This document shows positions 11,306-23,500 of a stretch of 64,000 nucleotides of DNA, one piece after another. The translations under genes were made by a program, and so were the position numbers. The notes under the pieces are model-generated. The model made no database searches. It had not been told where the DNA came from and saw only the letters and a program-made list of their open reading frames with translations. The DNA lies in NCBI GenBank assembly GCA_905221605.1, contig CAJNDS010000558.1, positions 190,001-254,000 of the forward strand. The letters are read 5' to 3'. Source of the stretch: Symbiodinium natans. Its lineage: Eukaryota > Sar > Dinophyceae > Suessiales > Symbiodiniaceae. Within the stretch, counting starts at the first letter, position 1. Each line of letters begins with the position of its first letter.

Positions 11306-11395
11306 CCCTAAGGCTCCAAGTAGCCCAAAGTAGGTATCAATTTAGAGACTTTAAACCCCAATTTAGGTACTGTTTGTATACTTGGAGCCTCAGGG
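11306..11395. mobile_element. Hairpin element, family H3
   Basis: CCCTAAGGCTCCAAGTA at the left end is inverted as TACTTGGAGCCTCAGGG at the right. The inner sequence also folds (AGTAGGTATCAATTTA against TTTAGGTACTG). A close relative is at 36914-36996 and a diverged one near 55336-55440. No coding capacity. Confidence 0.65.
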
Positions 11396-11592
11396 AGTAG
11401 GGCTGAAGGTTCCGAAACCCTAAGACCCTTGACCCTCAGCCCTGAAACCCAAAACCCCAGGTGAAATATGCCTTGATGCTTGGGAATGTGCTCTTCTGTT
11501 GGTGGTGGAAGAGATTGCTCTGGCGCCAGGGCTTTAGGGCCGTAGGGTTTCGGGTGTTGGTTCTAAGGGCTCCAAGTCTGCCCTAAAGCCTG

Positions 11593-11689
11593 AACCCTAA
11601 ACCCTAAACCCTAAACCCTAAACCCTAAACCCTAAACCCTAAACCCTAAACCCTAAACCCTAAACCCTAAACCCTAAACCCTAAACCCT
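11593..11689. repeat. AAACCCT array
   Basis: About fourteen uninterrupted AAACCCT units. Degenerate TTTAGGG-type units follow in the opposite orientation at about 11880-11970. Confidence 0.9.
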
Positions 11690-11997
11690 CTTAGTCTTCC
11701 TGCGAGCCTAGTTCCGGCAGGGCCCAGAGCTCCGAAAAGCCTTAATTAAAGAGTGTCCCTTAAATCATAATCGGAACCCTAGTGATTTAAGGTATATTCC
11801 TTAATTAATGGGTTTTGGAGTCTCTGGGGTGTGTGTCTAGAGTTTGTGGCGTTTAGGGTCTATGGTTCCCCCCTCAGGGTTTGAGGATTTACGGTTTTAG
11901 GGTTTAGGGTTTTAGGGTGTTAGGGTTTTAGGGCTTTAGGGTTTTAGGGTCTTAGGGGTTTAGGGTTGAGGGTTTCGGACTTGTAGGATTACTTTGA

Positions 11998-12016
11998 GTG
12001 AGTGTGCGTGCGTACG

Positions 12017-12110
<94 letters not shown>

Positions 12111-12128
12111 GGTGTGTGTGTGTGTGTA
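11998..12128. repeat. GTGC/GT microsatellite
   Basis: A GTGC tetranucleotide tract grades into a GT dinucleotide tract. Long open frames across it on both strands are by-products of the repeat. Confidence 0.95.
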
Positions 12129-12129
12129 G

Positions 12130-13610
12130 ATGGTTTGCTTCTGTGCTCGGCCCCTGTACAGCCTGAAGCTGAAACCCTCTATCAAAATCCTTTCTTTTCC
12201 CCAAGCCTTAAACCCCAAATCGTAAACCGCTGTTCGTGCAGTCTTCTAAGGGTAGCTGCATGGTTCTTTAGTATGGGGCGCTTAAATGGGGACCCCTTAT
12301 ATACGACCCCTTATATACCCTTGATACACCCTGTATATACAAAACGCAGAAGGCTCCAGTAACCTAGGAATAACCCACTTGAGCATTGGGTAGACAAGGA
12401 GCGATTAGGGCCCCCCTTTAGTTCGAAAAAAACAGCGCATGAGGAGTCGTGACACCTAAGTGAGCTCAGGAGTCCAATCAGGGTTTAGGGTTTAGGGTTT
12501 AGGGTGTAGGGTGTAGGGTCTACTGAAAGTAAGAAACCCGGCCTCTTTTCTTGAAGCGATTCGGTGCTCACGTGCTTCCCGTTGTTGGGCTTAGGGCTTG
12601 GAGCTTGGGATTTGGGGTTTAGGGTTAAGTTTAGGGTTTAGGGTTGAGGGTTTAGGGTTAGGGTTCAAGGTTTGGGGTGTAGGGTCTACTGAAAGTAAGA
12701 AACTCGGCCTGATAAACCCAACTCCTGGTGAGCCATCTGCCGGTGAACCTAAACCCTAAACCCAAAACCCAAAACCGTAAACCGTAAACCCTAAACCCTA
12801 AACCCTAAACCCTAGCCCCCTAAACCCTTTATCCTTACGGTGCGTGGGCTTAGGGTTTTCGGGATTGCCCTCGGAATCGAGCGCCGCGACTTTGTGCACA
12901 GGCCTTTGGCCCAATTTCTGCTGCTGCACCCTCCAAACCCAAATCCTTAACACCCAATTCCAAACACCGAACCCAAAAAGACCTAAATCCTCAACCCCTA
13001 CATCCCAAACCCTAAATCCTGAACCCATACATCCTAAACCCCTAAATACTAAACCCCTATAAATCCTGAACCCACATGCTATATAAGAGTCAGTTCAGAT
13101 TAGAAGCAATGCAATGCGTAAACATGGCCACCATCCTTATCAGCCCTATACCTCTGTAGGGCTTTGGGTTTCAAGCTCGGGGTTCCAGAGCCCACCGCCC
13201 CACCCGAATGCTGTAAAACCAAGCCACAACCTAAACCCTATACCCCAAACCCCAAACCCTAAACCCCAAACCCTAAACCCTAAAACCTGACTCGAACCCT
13301 GAACTCGAGACAGAAATCTCCAAACCGAAGCCCCCCTAAACTCCAAACTCCAAACGCAGACACACGCAGCTATGTCCGCTTCACCCCTGATGTCCTCAGC
13401 CTGGTGAAGGGGCCATGGGTTGAGGGTTTGCAGAATTAGGGATTTAGGGCTTGGAGAGGGTTGAAGGTTGGGGTTGAGGGTTTTCATAGGATTTCGAGTA
13501 AGGGACCCCCTTCTTTTGAAGTGTCTAGGGGTAGGGGATTGCTATTTAGGATTTCAGAGTTTCAGGATCCCTAAACCCTAAACCCTAAACCCTAAACCCT
13601 AAACCCTAGT
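12130..13610. other. Repeat-rich spacer, weak exon-like traces only
   Basis: Telomere-like units at 12480-12515, 12610-12675, 12745-12820, 13195-13280 and 13568-13608. Minus-strand text at about 12865-12935 (QQQKLGQRPVHKVAALDSEG) could be an exon but has no recognised family and no partner exon. Nothing firm. Confidence 0.4.
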
Positions 13611-13740
13611 TAGGGCTTAATTAGCGCCCAGAGCTTCGTCTGCCCCGCAAACCAAGATTCTGCTGCACCTTCGACTCTGAACCCAAATTCCTGAGCCCAA
13701 GCTAGCTCTGCAGCTTGTTTTCATGTATGCTTGTATACGG

Positions 13741-13870
13741 CATATATATATATATATATATGTATATATATGTATATATATATGTATGTATATATATATA
13801 TATATATAGATATGCTTATATATATATATATAGATGTACATATATATCTGTATATATATATATATGTATG
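13741..13870. repeat. TA-rich microsatellite
   Basis: TATATA and TATGTA units over about 130 bp. Open frames rich in Tyr and Ile on both strands here are artefacts. Confidence 0.95.
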
Positions 13871-14069
13871 TACACAGACATATGTCTGTATCTGCTAGTT
13901 TATACTAGTCTTAAAAACTTGCATTTGTAGACACCCTGAAAATTTAGGAACCCTAAAACCCTAAACCCCAAACCCTAAACATCTTGAAAAGAGGGTGTCA
14001 GGTTTTAGGGCGACCGCGCTGCGCTTGCTTGCTCAGCCAGGGCATCCATGTCCTGGCGGCGATTTTGAA

Positions 14070-14400
14070 GGGTTTAGGGTTTAGGGTTTAGGGTTTAGGG
14101 TTTAGGGTTTAGGGTTTAGGGTTTAGGGTTAGAGGTTTTGGGCTGTTGAGGATACCCTAAACACGAAGCCCCTAAAGCCCTAAACTCTACACCCTAAACC
14201 CTATGGGGGTTTAGGGTTTCGGAGTCCTGTAGCTTTGTGGACCTTGGTGCTTTTGGACCTTGAGGTTGGGGATCAGCTTTGGGACACAAAAAGGAGCTCC
14301 GGGCCCTTCAGCTCTAAAAACCCCAAATGCAAAACCCTAAACCCTAAACCCTAAACCCTAAACCCTAAACCCTAAACCCCTAACCCCTAAACCCTAAACC
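14070..14400. repeat. TTTAGGG then AAACCCT arrays
   Basis: TTTAGGG units at about 14070-14130 and AAACCCT units at about 14333-14390, with degenerate units between them. Confidence 0.85.
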
Positions 14401-14486
14401 CCAAACCCTTGGAGCCCTGGTCCCTCTGAAACCTGTAGCCCCTGAACACACGCAACACCTTTTGAAGGCTGGCAAGCCGCGAAAGG

Positions 14487-14671
14487 AAGGGTTTAGGGTT
14501 TAGAGGGTTTAAAGGGTTTAAGGGTTTTAAGGGTTTAAAGGTGTTAAAGGGTTTAAAGGGTTCAAAGGGCTTAAAGGGTTTAAAGGGTTTTAAGGGTTTA
14601 AGGGGTTTAAAAGGGTTTAAAGGTTTAAGGTTTAGAGTTTTTCTTTTTTTTGGGCGGGGGGGGGGGGGGGG
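14487..14671. repeat. GGGTTTAAA variant array ending in a G run
   Basis: A 9-10-bp variant of the telomere-like unit, with extra A residues, repeats from about 14500 to 14640 and is followed by a G run near 14655-14671. The apparent KGLKGLKG protein is repeat translation. Confidence 0.85.
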
Positions 14672-15384
14672 GCTCAGGGCTCCAAAGCAACCTCCAGCAC
14701 CTGAGGAGACTTTTGACAGCGACTCGCTCGGCCGCTCCCTGGCGCACTGCGGCCCGGTTTCTGGCGCCAGTCTTCAAGAAAGATGGGCGGGGTTAGGGTT
14801 TAGGGTTTAGGGTTTTAGGAATTGGGGTTTAGGGTTTCGGGTTTAGGGCTTAGGGTTTTTTAGGGGTCCATAGAGGGTTTATAGGACTCCAGATCTTACA
14901 AAGAAAGAGGTTCGGATTGGTGTGTTGTGGCTTTGAGTAGGTGGTTTCCTGGACCAGCACCCGGTCTGACACCGAGAACTTCTCGGAAAAAGGCTCCTCT
15001 GATGAGGGGCGCCAAAAAGCGACTTGTCGTCGTAGGGCTCGGTTTCAGGGGAACTTGGGGTTTAGGGTGTATAGCTACTACCTCAAAGACTAGAAATCAT
15101 GATGATCGTCAAAGGGGGTGGGGGGGCTTCGGCCCCTTCACCCATTGGCTCGTCGGGCTTAGGGGTTAGGGTTTCAGGTCTCCAAGAAACTGTGCAGTCA
15201 GCTCATCAAAGAGTGGTGGCACGGTGGCAGAGATTCCAGACTGCTCACAGGCAGAGGTTGCTGTCTCGTACCTGAAGGATTCTGCATCCGAAACGACTAC
15301 AGCCTGAAGAGCACCCAACCAAACCAAAGGCAGCTCTGACCATCACCCCCCCCCCCCCTCCCCTTTCCCTCACCCCCGAAAACG

Positions 15385-15431
15385 GCCTACACTTGGTGAT
15401 CTACAACAGCTGCCCCAACGCTTGCGACAAG
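15385..15431 (+). CDS. Possible isolated PPR-like exon on the plus strand
   Basis: The plus strand reads LHLVIYNSCPNACDK, close to the ITYNSAINACDK block of dinoflagellate PPR repeats, and is followed by GTGGGG, a possible donor. It is opposite in direction to the PPR exons at 15.8-27.9 kb and has no confirmed partner exon, so it may be a remnant or chance. Confidence 0.3.
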
Positions 15432-15762
15432 GTGGGGTGGATTGTGGCAATCTGCGCTGAAATTTCTCGACCAGATGAATATTGCTGCGATATCCTCAAG
15501 ACCACTCTAAACCCTAGGGTTTAGGGTGTAGGGTTTCAGGGTTTAGGGTTGCGCCCTCCTCAACCCTATAACCTAAAACTCCACCCCATGACTTCCTAAA
15601 CCCTCATGAGGGGGAAGAGGAGGCGCCCTCAACCCGAAACCCTAAACTAACCCAAACCAAAAACCCCTAAGCCCTATAAACCCTCCTACAAAGCCCTGCA
15701 GGAAAATGCAACAACAAAGCTAAACCCTAAACCCTTGCCCCTAAACCTTATAACCCTTATTA

Positions 15763-15831
15763 AACCCTAAACCCTAAACCCTAAACCCTAAACCCTAAAC
15801 CCTAAACCCTAAACCCTAAACCCTAAACCCA
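15763..15831. repeat. AAACCCT array beside a PPR exon
   Basis: About nine AAACCCT units abut the 3' side (minus strand) of the exon at 15835-15906. The opposite-facing array lies on the other side of that exon at 15937-16125. Confidence 0.9.
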
Positions 15832-15834
15832 AGG

Positions 15835-18800
15835 CACGTGATCACATCATGGCGTAGGGAGGCGCCCCGGAGCTCCGCGACCAGCACCAAGGCCAAGGCG
15901 TGCTGGCTGCAGGCGAGGCATGCACTCACCTGGGAGCTTAGGGTTTCGGGTTTAGGGTGTTTAGGGTGTTTAGGGTTTAGGGTGTTTGGGGTTTAGAGTG
16001 TTTGGGGTTTAGGGTGTTTGGGGTTTAGGGTGTTTGGGGTTTAGGGTGTTTAGGGTTTAGGGTGTTTGGGGTTTAGAGTGTTTGGGGTTTAGGGTGTTTG
16101 GGGTGTTTGGGGTTTGGGGTTTAGGGTGACTGAAGGGTGTGGGGGTAGTTCCATGGTCCCTCAATGTCCTGAATTGGGGAACCCTTATATACCCCTTGTG
16201 TATCCTACCAAAACCCAAATCCCATACTTCAGAGCCTTTGAAAAACGGTCAAGGACCATATTAAGGGACCAACGAGTTTCGGTCTTACAGGGTACGACGG
16301 GGGGCATTAAGGGTACTTAGAATGTTTAGGGTGCTTAGGGTTAGGAAGGGTGTTGAGGGTATGCAAACAAATTCGAGAGGGTTTAGGGGTGTCGGGCTTT
16401 AGGTTTAGGGCTGTAAATGGATCTTTCTCAGAATTGGAGGGTAGAGGGCGCCCCAAGATAGCCAAGCTTACGCATGCTCAGAGGCGCCCCTCCACGAGGA
16501 CCCTCATTCAGGAAGAAACAACTACCCATATCGTTTAGCGTAAAAGCTGTGGCTCGGACGGAGCCCTGAATTTCAGGGTCCCGACCACTCACAACCAAAA
16601 GCCATGAAAGCCCTGAGCTCCAGGTCTAGTCCATCCTACAAAGCTTGCAATCCCTCGACATGGGGGGGGGGGGGGGGTTTCCGAAACTCGGGGTACCTTA
16701 TGGGGTTCCTTCTTATAAGATCATCCTACTAGAGGGGGGGGACTATGTTGAGTATCCCTCATCTTCGTTAGCTCCCATTTCTTCATCAATCAGCCCTAGG
16801 CCTTAAACCCGAAACCTTGAAATTCAATGGGCCCCTCTCTTTGGGATGTTGCCCCTTAGACTATAACTCCTACTAAGGACTGCTAGTACAAAAGGGTCCT
16901 TGATAGGGATTACAGTAGGGGGGGGGGGGGGTACTATAGTTCCTACTAAGGACTGCCTGGGAAAATTGAGGGAACATCCCAAGTTATCCGGTCACCATGG
17001 CGTTGTAGGTGATGATGTCGCCCTGCAGCCGACCATCCCTGAGGTTTTGGAACCTTAGGAGTTCCGTGGGCGCTGTGCTTCGAGCGCTTAGGGTGTAGGG
17101 CTTAGTAGGGTTGAGGGTGCAGGGCTTAGTAGGGTTTAGGCTAGGGCTAGGGTTTGAGAAGGAACGTCCGGAATAAGCAGCAAAAGTTACCGACTGGACT
17201 CCTTTAAGAGGCAGATGCCATGCTTGCTGCCATTGCCTCCCCTTCTCGCAGGCGCTGATGGCGGTGTTGATAGTGATCCGATCCGGTTGAAGCTGCTTTT
17301 CCTCCAGCCTTGGCCCCCAAAGCAGCCATGGATACCAACCCCCCCCCCCCTCCCTGCTGCAACCCGAAACCCCTGAACCCTTCTTCAACCGTGAAGCCCT
17401 TTCTTCGGCGCGACCACGAAGGATGACCCTTGTGAATGCAAAGTGTTGGCATTGGGCAACCAACCTGGTGGCCCAGTAACCATGTTAGAATAAGGGCACC
17501 CTTTTTGGGGGTTGGTTTCTTTACAACCCTCGGAAATATTCTGCAAGTGATCCTCTCTTAAACCCAAAATTGAACATATGAAACGTCCCCAAGGCCCTCC
17601 CTAGGTAGCCATATTATAACAAGGGCACCTGTTTTGGGGGTTTAGGGTTACCCCAAACCCTAAACCCTAAACCCTAAACTTGGTTACTTTACAAGGGCAC
17701 CTTGAACCAACCAAAAAAAGGGAAAACACGGGTTACCACTGAGCAAACCAAGCCAAGGAGCGTGGAAAGCAGAAGAATGGCCTCCTCCCACTGCTCTCCC
17801 TTCTCACCTTGCCATTGAGGGTTTAGGGTTTAGGGTTTAGGGTTTAGGGTTTAGGGTTTAGGGTCACATAGGGGTCCCCAAAGGCTCCCGCCAAGGGGGC
17901 CATTACCCCGCAAACCCTCCTCCTACTGCTCCAGCTCTGAGATTCTTGAGGCTGGTAACCCTTGAAGGGAGTCGGCGGGGCCAATCCATCCAGGTATGTG
18001 GAGATTCTCGCTAGAGGGTTCCACAGGCCTCACAAGCTTGGACTTCAGGGTTCGGGTGCCCAAAGGGGTCATCAGTTTAGGGCTGAGTGCTTGTTTATAT
18101 AGACTAGCCTTTGCACCCTCACCAATGCACCTGAGTTGTTAAGTTCTATATACTATATCATAATGCCTCATACAAAGGTTACCTCTAGGTCTCTAGGTGC
18201 AGTAACAATGCCTCCCACCCAGAATTCTGCGGGCGCTCATGCCGCCCGGTCGCACGCACTGAGGGCGGCGTTGTAGGTCACCACGTTGCCCCGAAGCCGC
18301 TTCGACTCTAGCTCCTTCTGGCTGGTTCTTAGTAGGGAATGAGGGAATGAAGTACCCTATATAATCCCTTAAAGGGAATATATAGGGCCCAAATACCCTC
18401 ATTTTCTACTAAGAACCACGGGGTCCTTCAGTAGGACGAGCGCACGCTGGCCTGCACGTTGCCCCGCTTGGAGGTTCAGGGGGAAACTGTATGTTGCCAT
18501 AGTTATAACCTACTGCTTACAAAAGAAGATCCATGTAGTAGGCCCCTAATTAAGCCCCAAACCATTGAATAAGGATCCTAAACCCTGAGCCCGACACCCG
18601 GCAGAACCCTAAACCCTAAACTCCCTAAACATGATTCCAGAGGCTGTCCAGGCTTCAAGCAAGTCGGAGGCGGAGGCTTGAAAGTTGAGGGTTTCGGGTT
18701 TGGGTTTCCAGGACGACTCTGGCCTTTGGGATGTGCCTCGAGTAGCCCACATACCGTACATAGCTGCAAAGCCTAAACCCTAAACCCTAAACCAGCTTAA

Positions 18801-18877
18801 AGCCCTCCTCCCAGACCTTGGTTGCAGGCGCTGATCGCGGAGTTGTACGCTACGACATCCTCGTCGAAGCGCTTCTC
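15835..18877 (-). CDS. PPR repeat protein gene, 3' group of exons
   Basis: Exons inferred on the minus strand, 5' to 3': 18877-18808 (DVVAYNSAISACNQ), 18451-18430 (RALVLL, tentative), 18321-18254 (RLRGNVVTYNAALSA), 17807-17762 (EKGEQWEEAILLLS), 17308-17213 (DRITINTAISACEKG), 17053-16996 (FQNLRDGRLQGDIITYN) and 15906-15835 (ALALVLVAELRG). The borders between 18321 and 16996 restore the PPR repeat spacing when read as GC-AG introns: 18253-17808, 17761-17309 and 17212-17054. PPR proteins bind RNA, usually in plastids or mitochondria. An exon seems to be missing between 16996 and 15906, and no stop was found, so the gene may run on. It probably continues the exons at 20587-27867, but the join across 20586-18878 was not resolved. 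Confidence 0.65.
15937..16125. repeat. Compound telomere-like array
   Basis: TTTAGGG alternates with TGTTTGGGG and TGTTTAGAG to make a higher-order unit of about 20 bp repeated several times. It lies just upstream (minus-strand sense) of the PPR exon at 15835-15906, so in the transcript it reads C- and A-rich before the acceptor. Confidence 0.85.
16841..16982. mobile_element. Hairpin element, family H1
   Basis: TTGGGATGTT at the left end and AACATCCCAA at the right, with inner inverted ACTCCTACTAAGGACTGC copies and a G run in the middle. It starts about 14 bases inside the intron that follows the PPR exon at 17053-16996. Relatives lie at 23396, 30951, 39309 and 57301. Confidence 0.7.
17603..17755. 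mobile_element. Hairpin element, family H10, with an internal AAACCCT array
   Basis: GGTAGCC...AAGGGCACC on the left is mirrored by GGTTACC after a CCAAAAAAAGGG block on the right. AAACCCT units at 17654-17680 sit in its centre. It occupies most of the inferred PPR intron 17309-17761. Similar sequences lie at 17469-17530, 24917-25012 and 50362-50482. Confidence 0.55.
17815..17866. repeat. TTTAGGG array
   Basis: Seven units just upstream, in the sense of transcription, of the PPR exon at 17762-17807. Confidence 0.9.
18324..18417. mobile_element. Hairpin element, family H6, abutting a PPR exon
   Basis: GGTTCTTAGTAG...AATGAGGG at one end is inverted at the other. In the minus-strand sense its end, ACTAAGAACCAG, is directly followed by the exon at 18321-18254, so the element seems to supply the 3' splice site. 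A second copy is at 49132-49204. Confidence 0.65.
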
Positions 18878-18999
18878 CTGCGGAGGGGCGGGACCCAATT
18901 CTAAGTGCAGTGATACCCCCACTTACAAACCTCTTAAGTGCCCCAATAGGGTCATGATTGAGTTACAAGTACAGTTCTTCCCGGGTTACTACGTACCAT

Positions 19000-20580
19000 G
19001 AACCTCCAAATAAGGATCCATCAACCCATGCTTGGGCCTTAAAGGGCTTCCCATATAGTATAGCTTTAGGGCCCAAGTATGTAATCAACAGGTTCATGGA
19101 AACTTGGGGACGAATGACGAAACCACTGAGGCCTACTGCACACACCGCCAAGGGAAGCCGAGAAAATGGCAGGACTCTATATGAGGGTTTACGAAAATAG
19201 GGGACCCCAAATATAGGCGCCCAAATAGTACGACTCCCTTATAAAGGACCCCGCTAAGGTACTCCGAATTTCGGCACCCCCCATATGAGGGCTGTCCAAA
19301 AGTTCCTCAATTGAAATGAAAGGGAAAGACCATGGGATAAGACATCCTCGAAGGAGGAACCCTTATAAAAGGCAACCCACTCATGGTTGCTTCGGGGAAA
19401 GGTGCTTTGAACAACTTGTCGGTCGAGGACTCCTCCCGCTTCATCGCCCCAAACAAGTTTCCTTCAGAATATCATAACCACCCCGGAAGAAAGCGGAGGC
19501 TCTCCGCGGGGCTGAGGAGGGTTTGAAGAGGGATTTGGAGGGTGGACACTGACACTGCGAGGATACCCTGCAGATTCTCGGGGGGTACGCTGCAGGAAGA
19601 ACAACCTGCAGACCTTCTCACTGAACACTAAACCCTAAACCCTGAACCCTGAAGGACCAGGGTGGGTGGGCAGCCAGAACTCAGAAACCCTAAACCTTTC
19701 AACCCTGAGCATGAGCCCCCAAAGCCGACAAACCCTTAAAGCCTGAATCCAAAAGGGGCCTGTAGGTGGTCGAGTAGATTCCTGGTTTCTCTAGGGCTTC
19801 GGGTTTAGGGTTTAAGGTTTAGGGCAGGGTAGCTGCCAGGGAAATGGGCCTGGGCACTCTTCTTCTGGAAGGGGCTGGTATTTCGGAGGCTGTAGCCTGG
19901 TGGGTGTGAGCTGGCAGGTTTGATTCAATTTGGGGCTCGGGCTTCGGGTTCCCCGGACTACCAGAGCAACAGATGGACCAGTCAATGCAATCCAGTAGCT
20001 GCAAAGACTAAGGGTTTAGGGTTTAGGGTTTAGGGTTTATAGGGTTTAGGGTTTAGGGTCGAGGAAGCAAGAGCCCCGACCCGAAAAAAAAAAAAAAAAA
20101 ACTAAACCCTAAACCCTAAATGCACCCTACAACCCTCACCCGTAAATCCCAAACTCCAAAACACTTCACGAGTGTGCGCACACATGGGACCAAGGCGCAA
20201 GCGCCATGTGTAACACCCCGAAAAGTGGCAGAGCCCTGTGCGATTCCAACGTTCAGAGTAAAGCGGATGTTTGGTTCAGGGTTAGGGTTTAGGTTGAGGG
20301 TTGAGGGTTGAGGGTTTAGAGTAGAGGCAAGCACGGCGTCCGCCGTGGTGCGACTCGCGTCTGGGGTGGAGCGCTCGCTTTGTGTCCGACATCGCGCCTT
20401 CTGCCTGTAAGGTGTGGGCTTGGCACCATCGCATCGTGTCTTGGTCCACATCTCATGCACTTCTCAGATCTTGATGGGTGGGTTCGCTTCGTGCGCGTCC
20501 GTTCGAATCACAGCGTGTCGGCGACAAGAATGGCAGGGTTTTTGGGGTCGCCGGAACAAACCTAGCCCCCTCAAGCCCAA
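19000..20580. other. Long unresolved intron or spacer of the PPR locus
   Basis: Contains a diverged H2-like hairpin near 18995-19100, single telomere-like units, a TTTAGGG array at 20009-20060 and an A run at 20084-20101. No exon could be recognised between the PPR exons at 20651-20587 and 18877-18808. Confidence 0.45.
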
Positions 20581-20586
20581 ACCTCC

Positions 20587-23500
20587 TTGCAGCCCAGCGC
20601 ACAGAGCTTGTTGCCATTGGGCGCCCCGGTCGCAGGCGCTGATGCCTGAGCCTTTGGGTGTCCACCACGGGGTCTAGGGTTTAGGGCGGCGTGGGGTTTA
20701 GGGTTTAGTGTTCAGGGAGGCGCTTGGAGGTGTTTCGGGGTTGAGGAGCTTGGGGTTGAGAGGCTTCGGGTGGTTTTAGGGGTTTGAAGGTTTTGGGGGT
20801 TCCAGGCTAGGGTGTTGAGGAGTTTAGAGAGTTAGCGGTCTGAACCCGATACCCGAACTCCTAAACACTAAGCCCTAAACCCTGTTTGGCTTTGGCGATG
20901 AGGGGCTCAGTGTGTTAGGGCTTCGGGTTCAGAATCAGGAACCCTAAGCCCTAAACCCAAAACCCAAAACACCCTAAACCCTAAACCCTAAACCCTAAAC
21001 CCTAAACGCGAAAGCCGAGCGCGGATGAAGTTCGCACGAAACCAAAGCCTTCGGAGTCCCAACCCCGAGGATGCCCTGAATTTTACCAACCAAGTCGGGA
21101 TGGGACTGAAGAGAAGCTGTAGAATCTTGTCGGGTTTAGGGTTTAGGTTTAGGGTTTAGGGTTTAGGGTTTAGGGTTTAGGGTTTAGGGTTTAGGGTTAT
21201 AAGCTATAACTTTTAGCTGCCTTCGGAGCGGCCAGGGTGCTTTTTAGCGAGCCACTCTTCCTACACACCCTAACCCCTAACTCCTAAACCCCTAAACCCC
21301 TAAACCCCCTAAAGAGGCCTCCGAGGAGCTGTAGGAGATCACGTTCCCTTGCAGCCCGCACTGCCGGAGCTCGATGAGGAGCTGCACTGAAAGCTCCCAC
21401 CGCTCCCCCTTCTCACAGGCACTGACGGCGGAGCTGTACATGATCACATCCTCGGATGGCCCTGAAAACCCGGAGGAAAAATGTTCGGGTTTAGGGTTTA
21501 GGGTTTTGGGTTTAGGGTTTAGGGTTTAGGGTTTATGGTTTATGGTTTAGGACAATAGTCCCCAAAATGACCCTCTCAAACCCAATAAGGGGAAATATTC
21601 AATGCTTCAAGGGCCTACCGGGCATCTCTTTCCAGCCGCTCCTCACGGCAAGCACTGAGCAAATGCAGGGCCTTCTGCCACTGCCCGCCCTTCTCCAGGG
21701 CGCTGACCGTGGCGTTGAAGGTGATCACGTCGCCATCCATTGCAGCCTGAACTTGGCTGCACTCAGAAGGGTAGCCATAAATGATAAATTTGCAGCTGCC
21801 TTCTGAAGAAGCCGAGTAAACCCAAAAAAGGCTAGGGATCTAAAGTTGCAGTAAGGCACCACAAAGCGAAGGTCGGAGAAGAGCTGCAGCGCCTGCTCCC
21901 ACTGCTCAGCCTTCTCGCAAGCGCTGATGGCCGCGTTGTAGCCTCGACCCGGGAGTAACCTAATAGGAATCAAAAGGGTACCCTTTTTGGTTTTAAGGGG
22001 ATTATCAGGGAACCCGGGAGTAACCTAGGAATAAACAGCGTACCCTTTTTGGGTTTAAGGGGATTTTAAGGGAACCCCAACCCCCAAAAAAAAGGAAAAA
22101 AGGGGCCTACTCCCGGTCCTAGGAGCTGATCCGGTCTGCTGGAAGACGCTGCAAGAGGTCGAGGGCCTCCTGCCATCGGCTACTCTTCTCAAAGGCACTG
22201 AGGACGGCATTGTAGGTGATCAAGGTGGCTTCAAGCCTCCTGCCTTTTAGTTCTGCTAACAGCTGCATGGCCCACTGCCACTGCTCCCCCTTCTCACAGG
22301 CGCTGATGGTCGCGTTGTAGGCGATCACACTGTCTGGTAGCTGCCTCTCTTGCAGGGTACGGAAGATGTGGAGGGCGCGCTCCCACTGGCCGTCCTTTTG
22401 GCAGGCGCTGATAGCCGAAGTGTAAGTGATCGCATTGGCCTGCAGCTGTGAGTCCTCAAGAGCTCCAAGCAAGAACAAAGCCCACTGCCATTGCCCCGCC
22501 CTTTCGCAGGTGCTGATGGAAGAGCTGTATGTGATCACGTCGCCTTGGAGCTCGACATCTTTCAATGCGGCCAGCAGGCAAAGACCCCAACGCCATTCGG
22601 CGGCAGCTTTGCACGCATTGATGCATGCGTTCCAGGTGAAGACGTCCGGCTCAAAACCGTTCGCGTGAAAGTCTGCCAGTAGAGCCAGCGATGCTGGCCA
22701 CTGCTCGCCCCGTTCGCAGGCCGTGATGGCAGAGGTGTAGGAAACAGAATCCGCGACCTCAAAGATCTTAAGCCCTAAGCCCTACACCCCAAGCTCTACA
22801 CCCTAAACTCTAAGCCCTGAACCCCAAACCCTAAACCCTGATCCCTAAACCCAACTCCCCCGGAAGAATTGTAGGCATCTTGTTGCTTCACCGAGTGGGC
22901 AAAAACTGCACATGCCCATGAGCACTTTACCATGTTTTATGCTCACTTGTGCATCTTTTGTGTATATTCCGACAGAAGCCAAGAAGAATCATGACTCCAA
23001 TGAAAGACATGCAAGATACTTCTGTGGGCTTTTGTGAAGGAATTCTATGAAGCAACCGTTTAACAACATCCGAAGGGGATGTAGAGTAGCCCAGGGAAGA
23101 TCACTGCCGGTGAGACGCTCCGGCGTCTTGAAGCTCAGAGAACAGGTGCAAGGCCTGCTGATTCAGGGTTTTGGGTGTTTGGGGCTTCAGGGTCCCCTTA
23201 AACCCTAAACCCTAAACCCTAAACCCTAAACCCTACACCCCCAATGCCTGTTGAGGGATTAGGAGGGGTTTTGGGCCTGCTGCCACTGCTGCCCCTTGGC
23301 AAAAGCACTGATGGCCGAGTTGTAGGTGATGAGGTTCGCCTGCACCTCGTGGGGCGACTTGCTGTTTTAGGGTTTAGGGTTTAGGGGTTTAGCGCTTGGG
23401 ATGTTCCCCCTTATACTAACAGCCCTTCATAGGAATTGTAGTACCCGGGTACTAGAATCAGGGGGGGGGGGGGGGGGGGGGGGGGGGGCGCGCCGCTGTG

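Noticed and set aside
11994-12362. Open frames over the GT/GTGC microsatellite
   Set aside because: Low-complexity translation (ACVRACVR, VCVCVC, THTHTH) on both strands.
13617-13930. Tyr/Ile-rich open frames
   Set aside because: Translation of the TA microsatellite.
14541-14810. Open frame of KGLKG repeats running into APKQPPAPEET
   Set aside because: The first half is repeat translation; the second half (14690-14785) is protein-like, but the strand is ambiguous and no exon partner was found.
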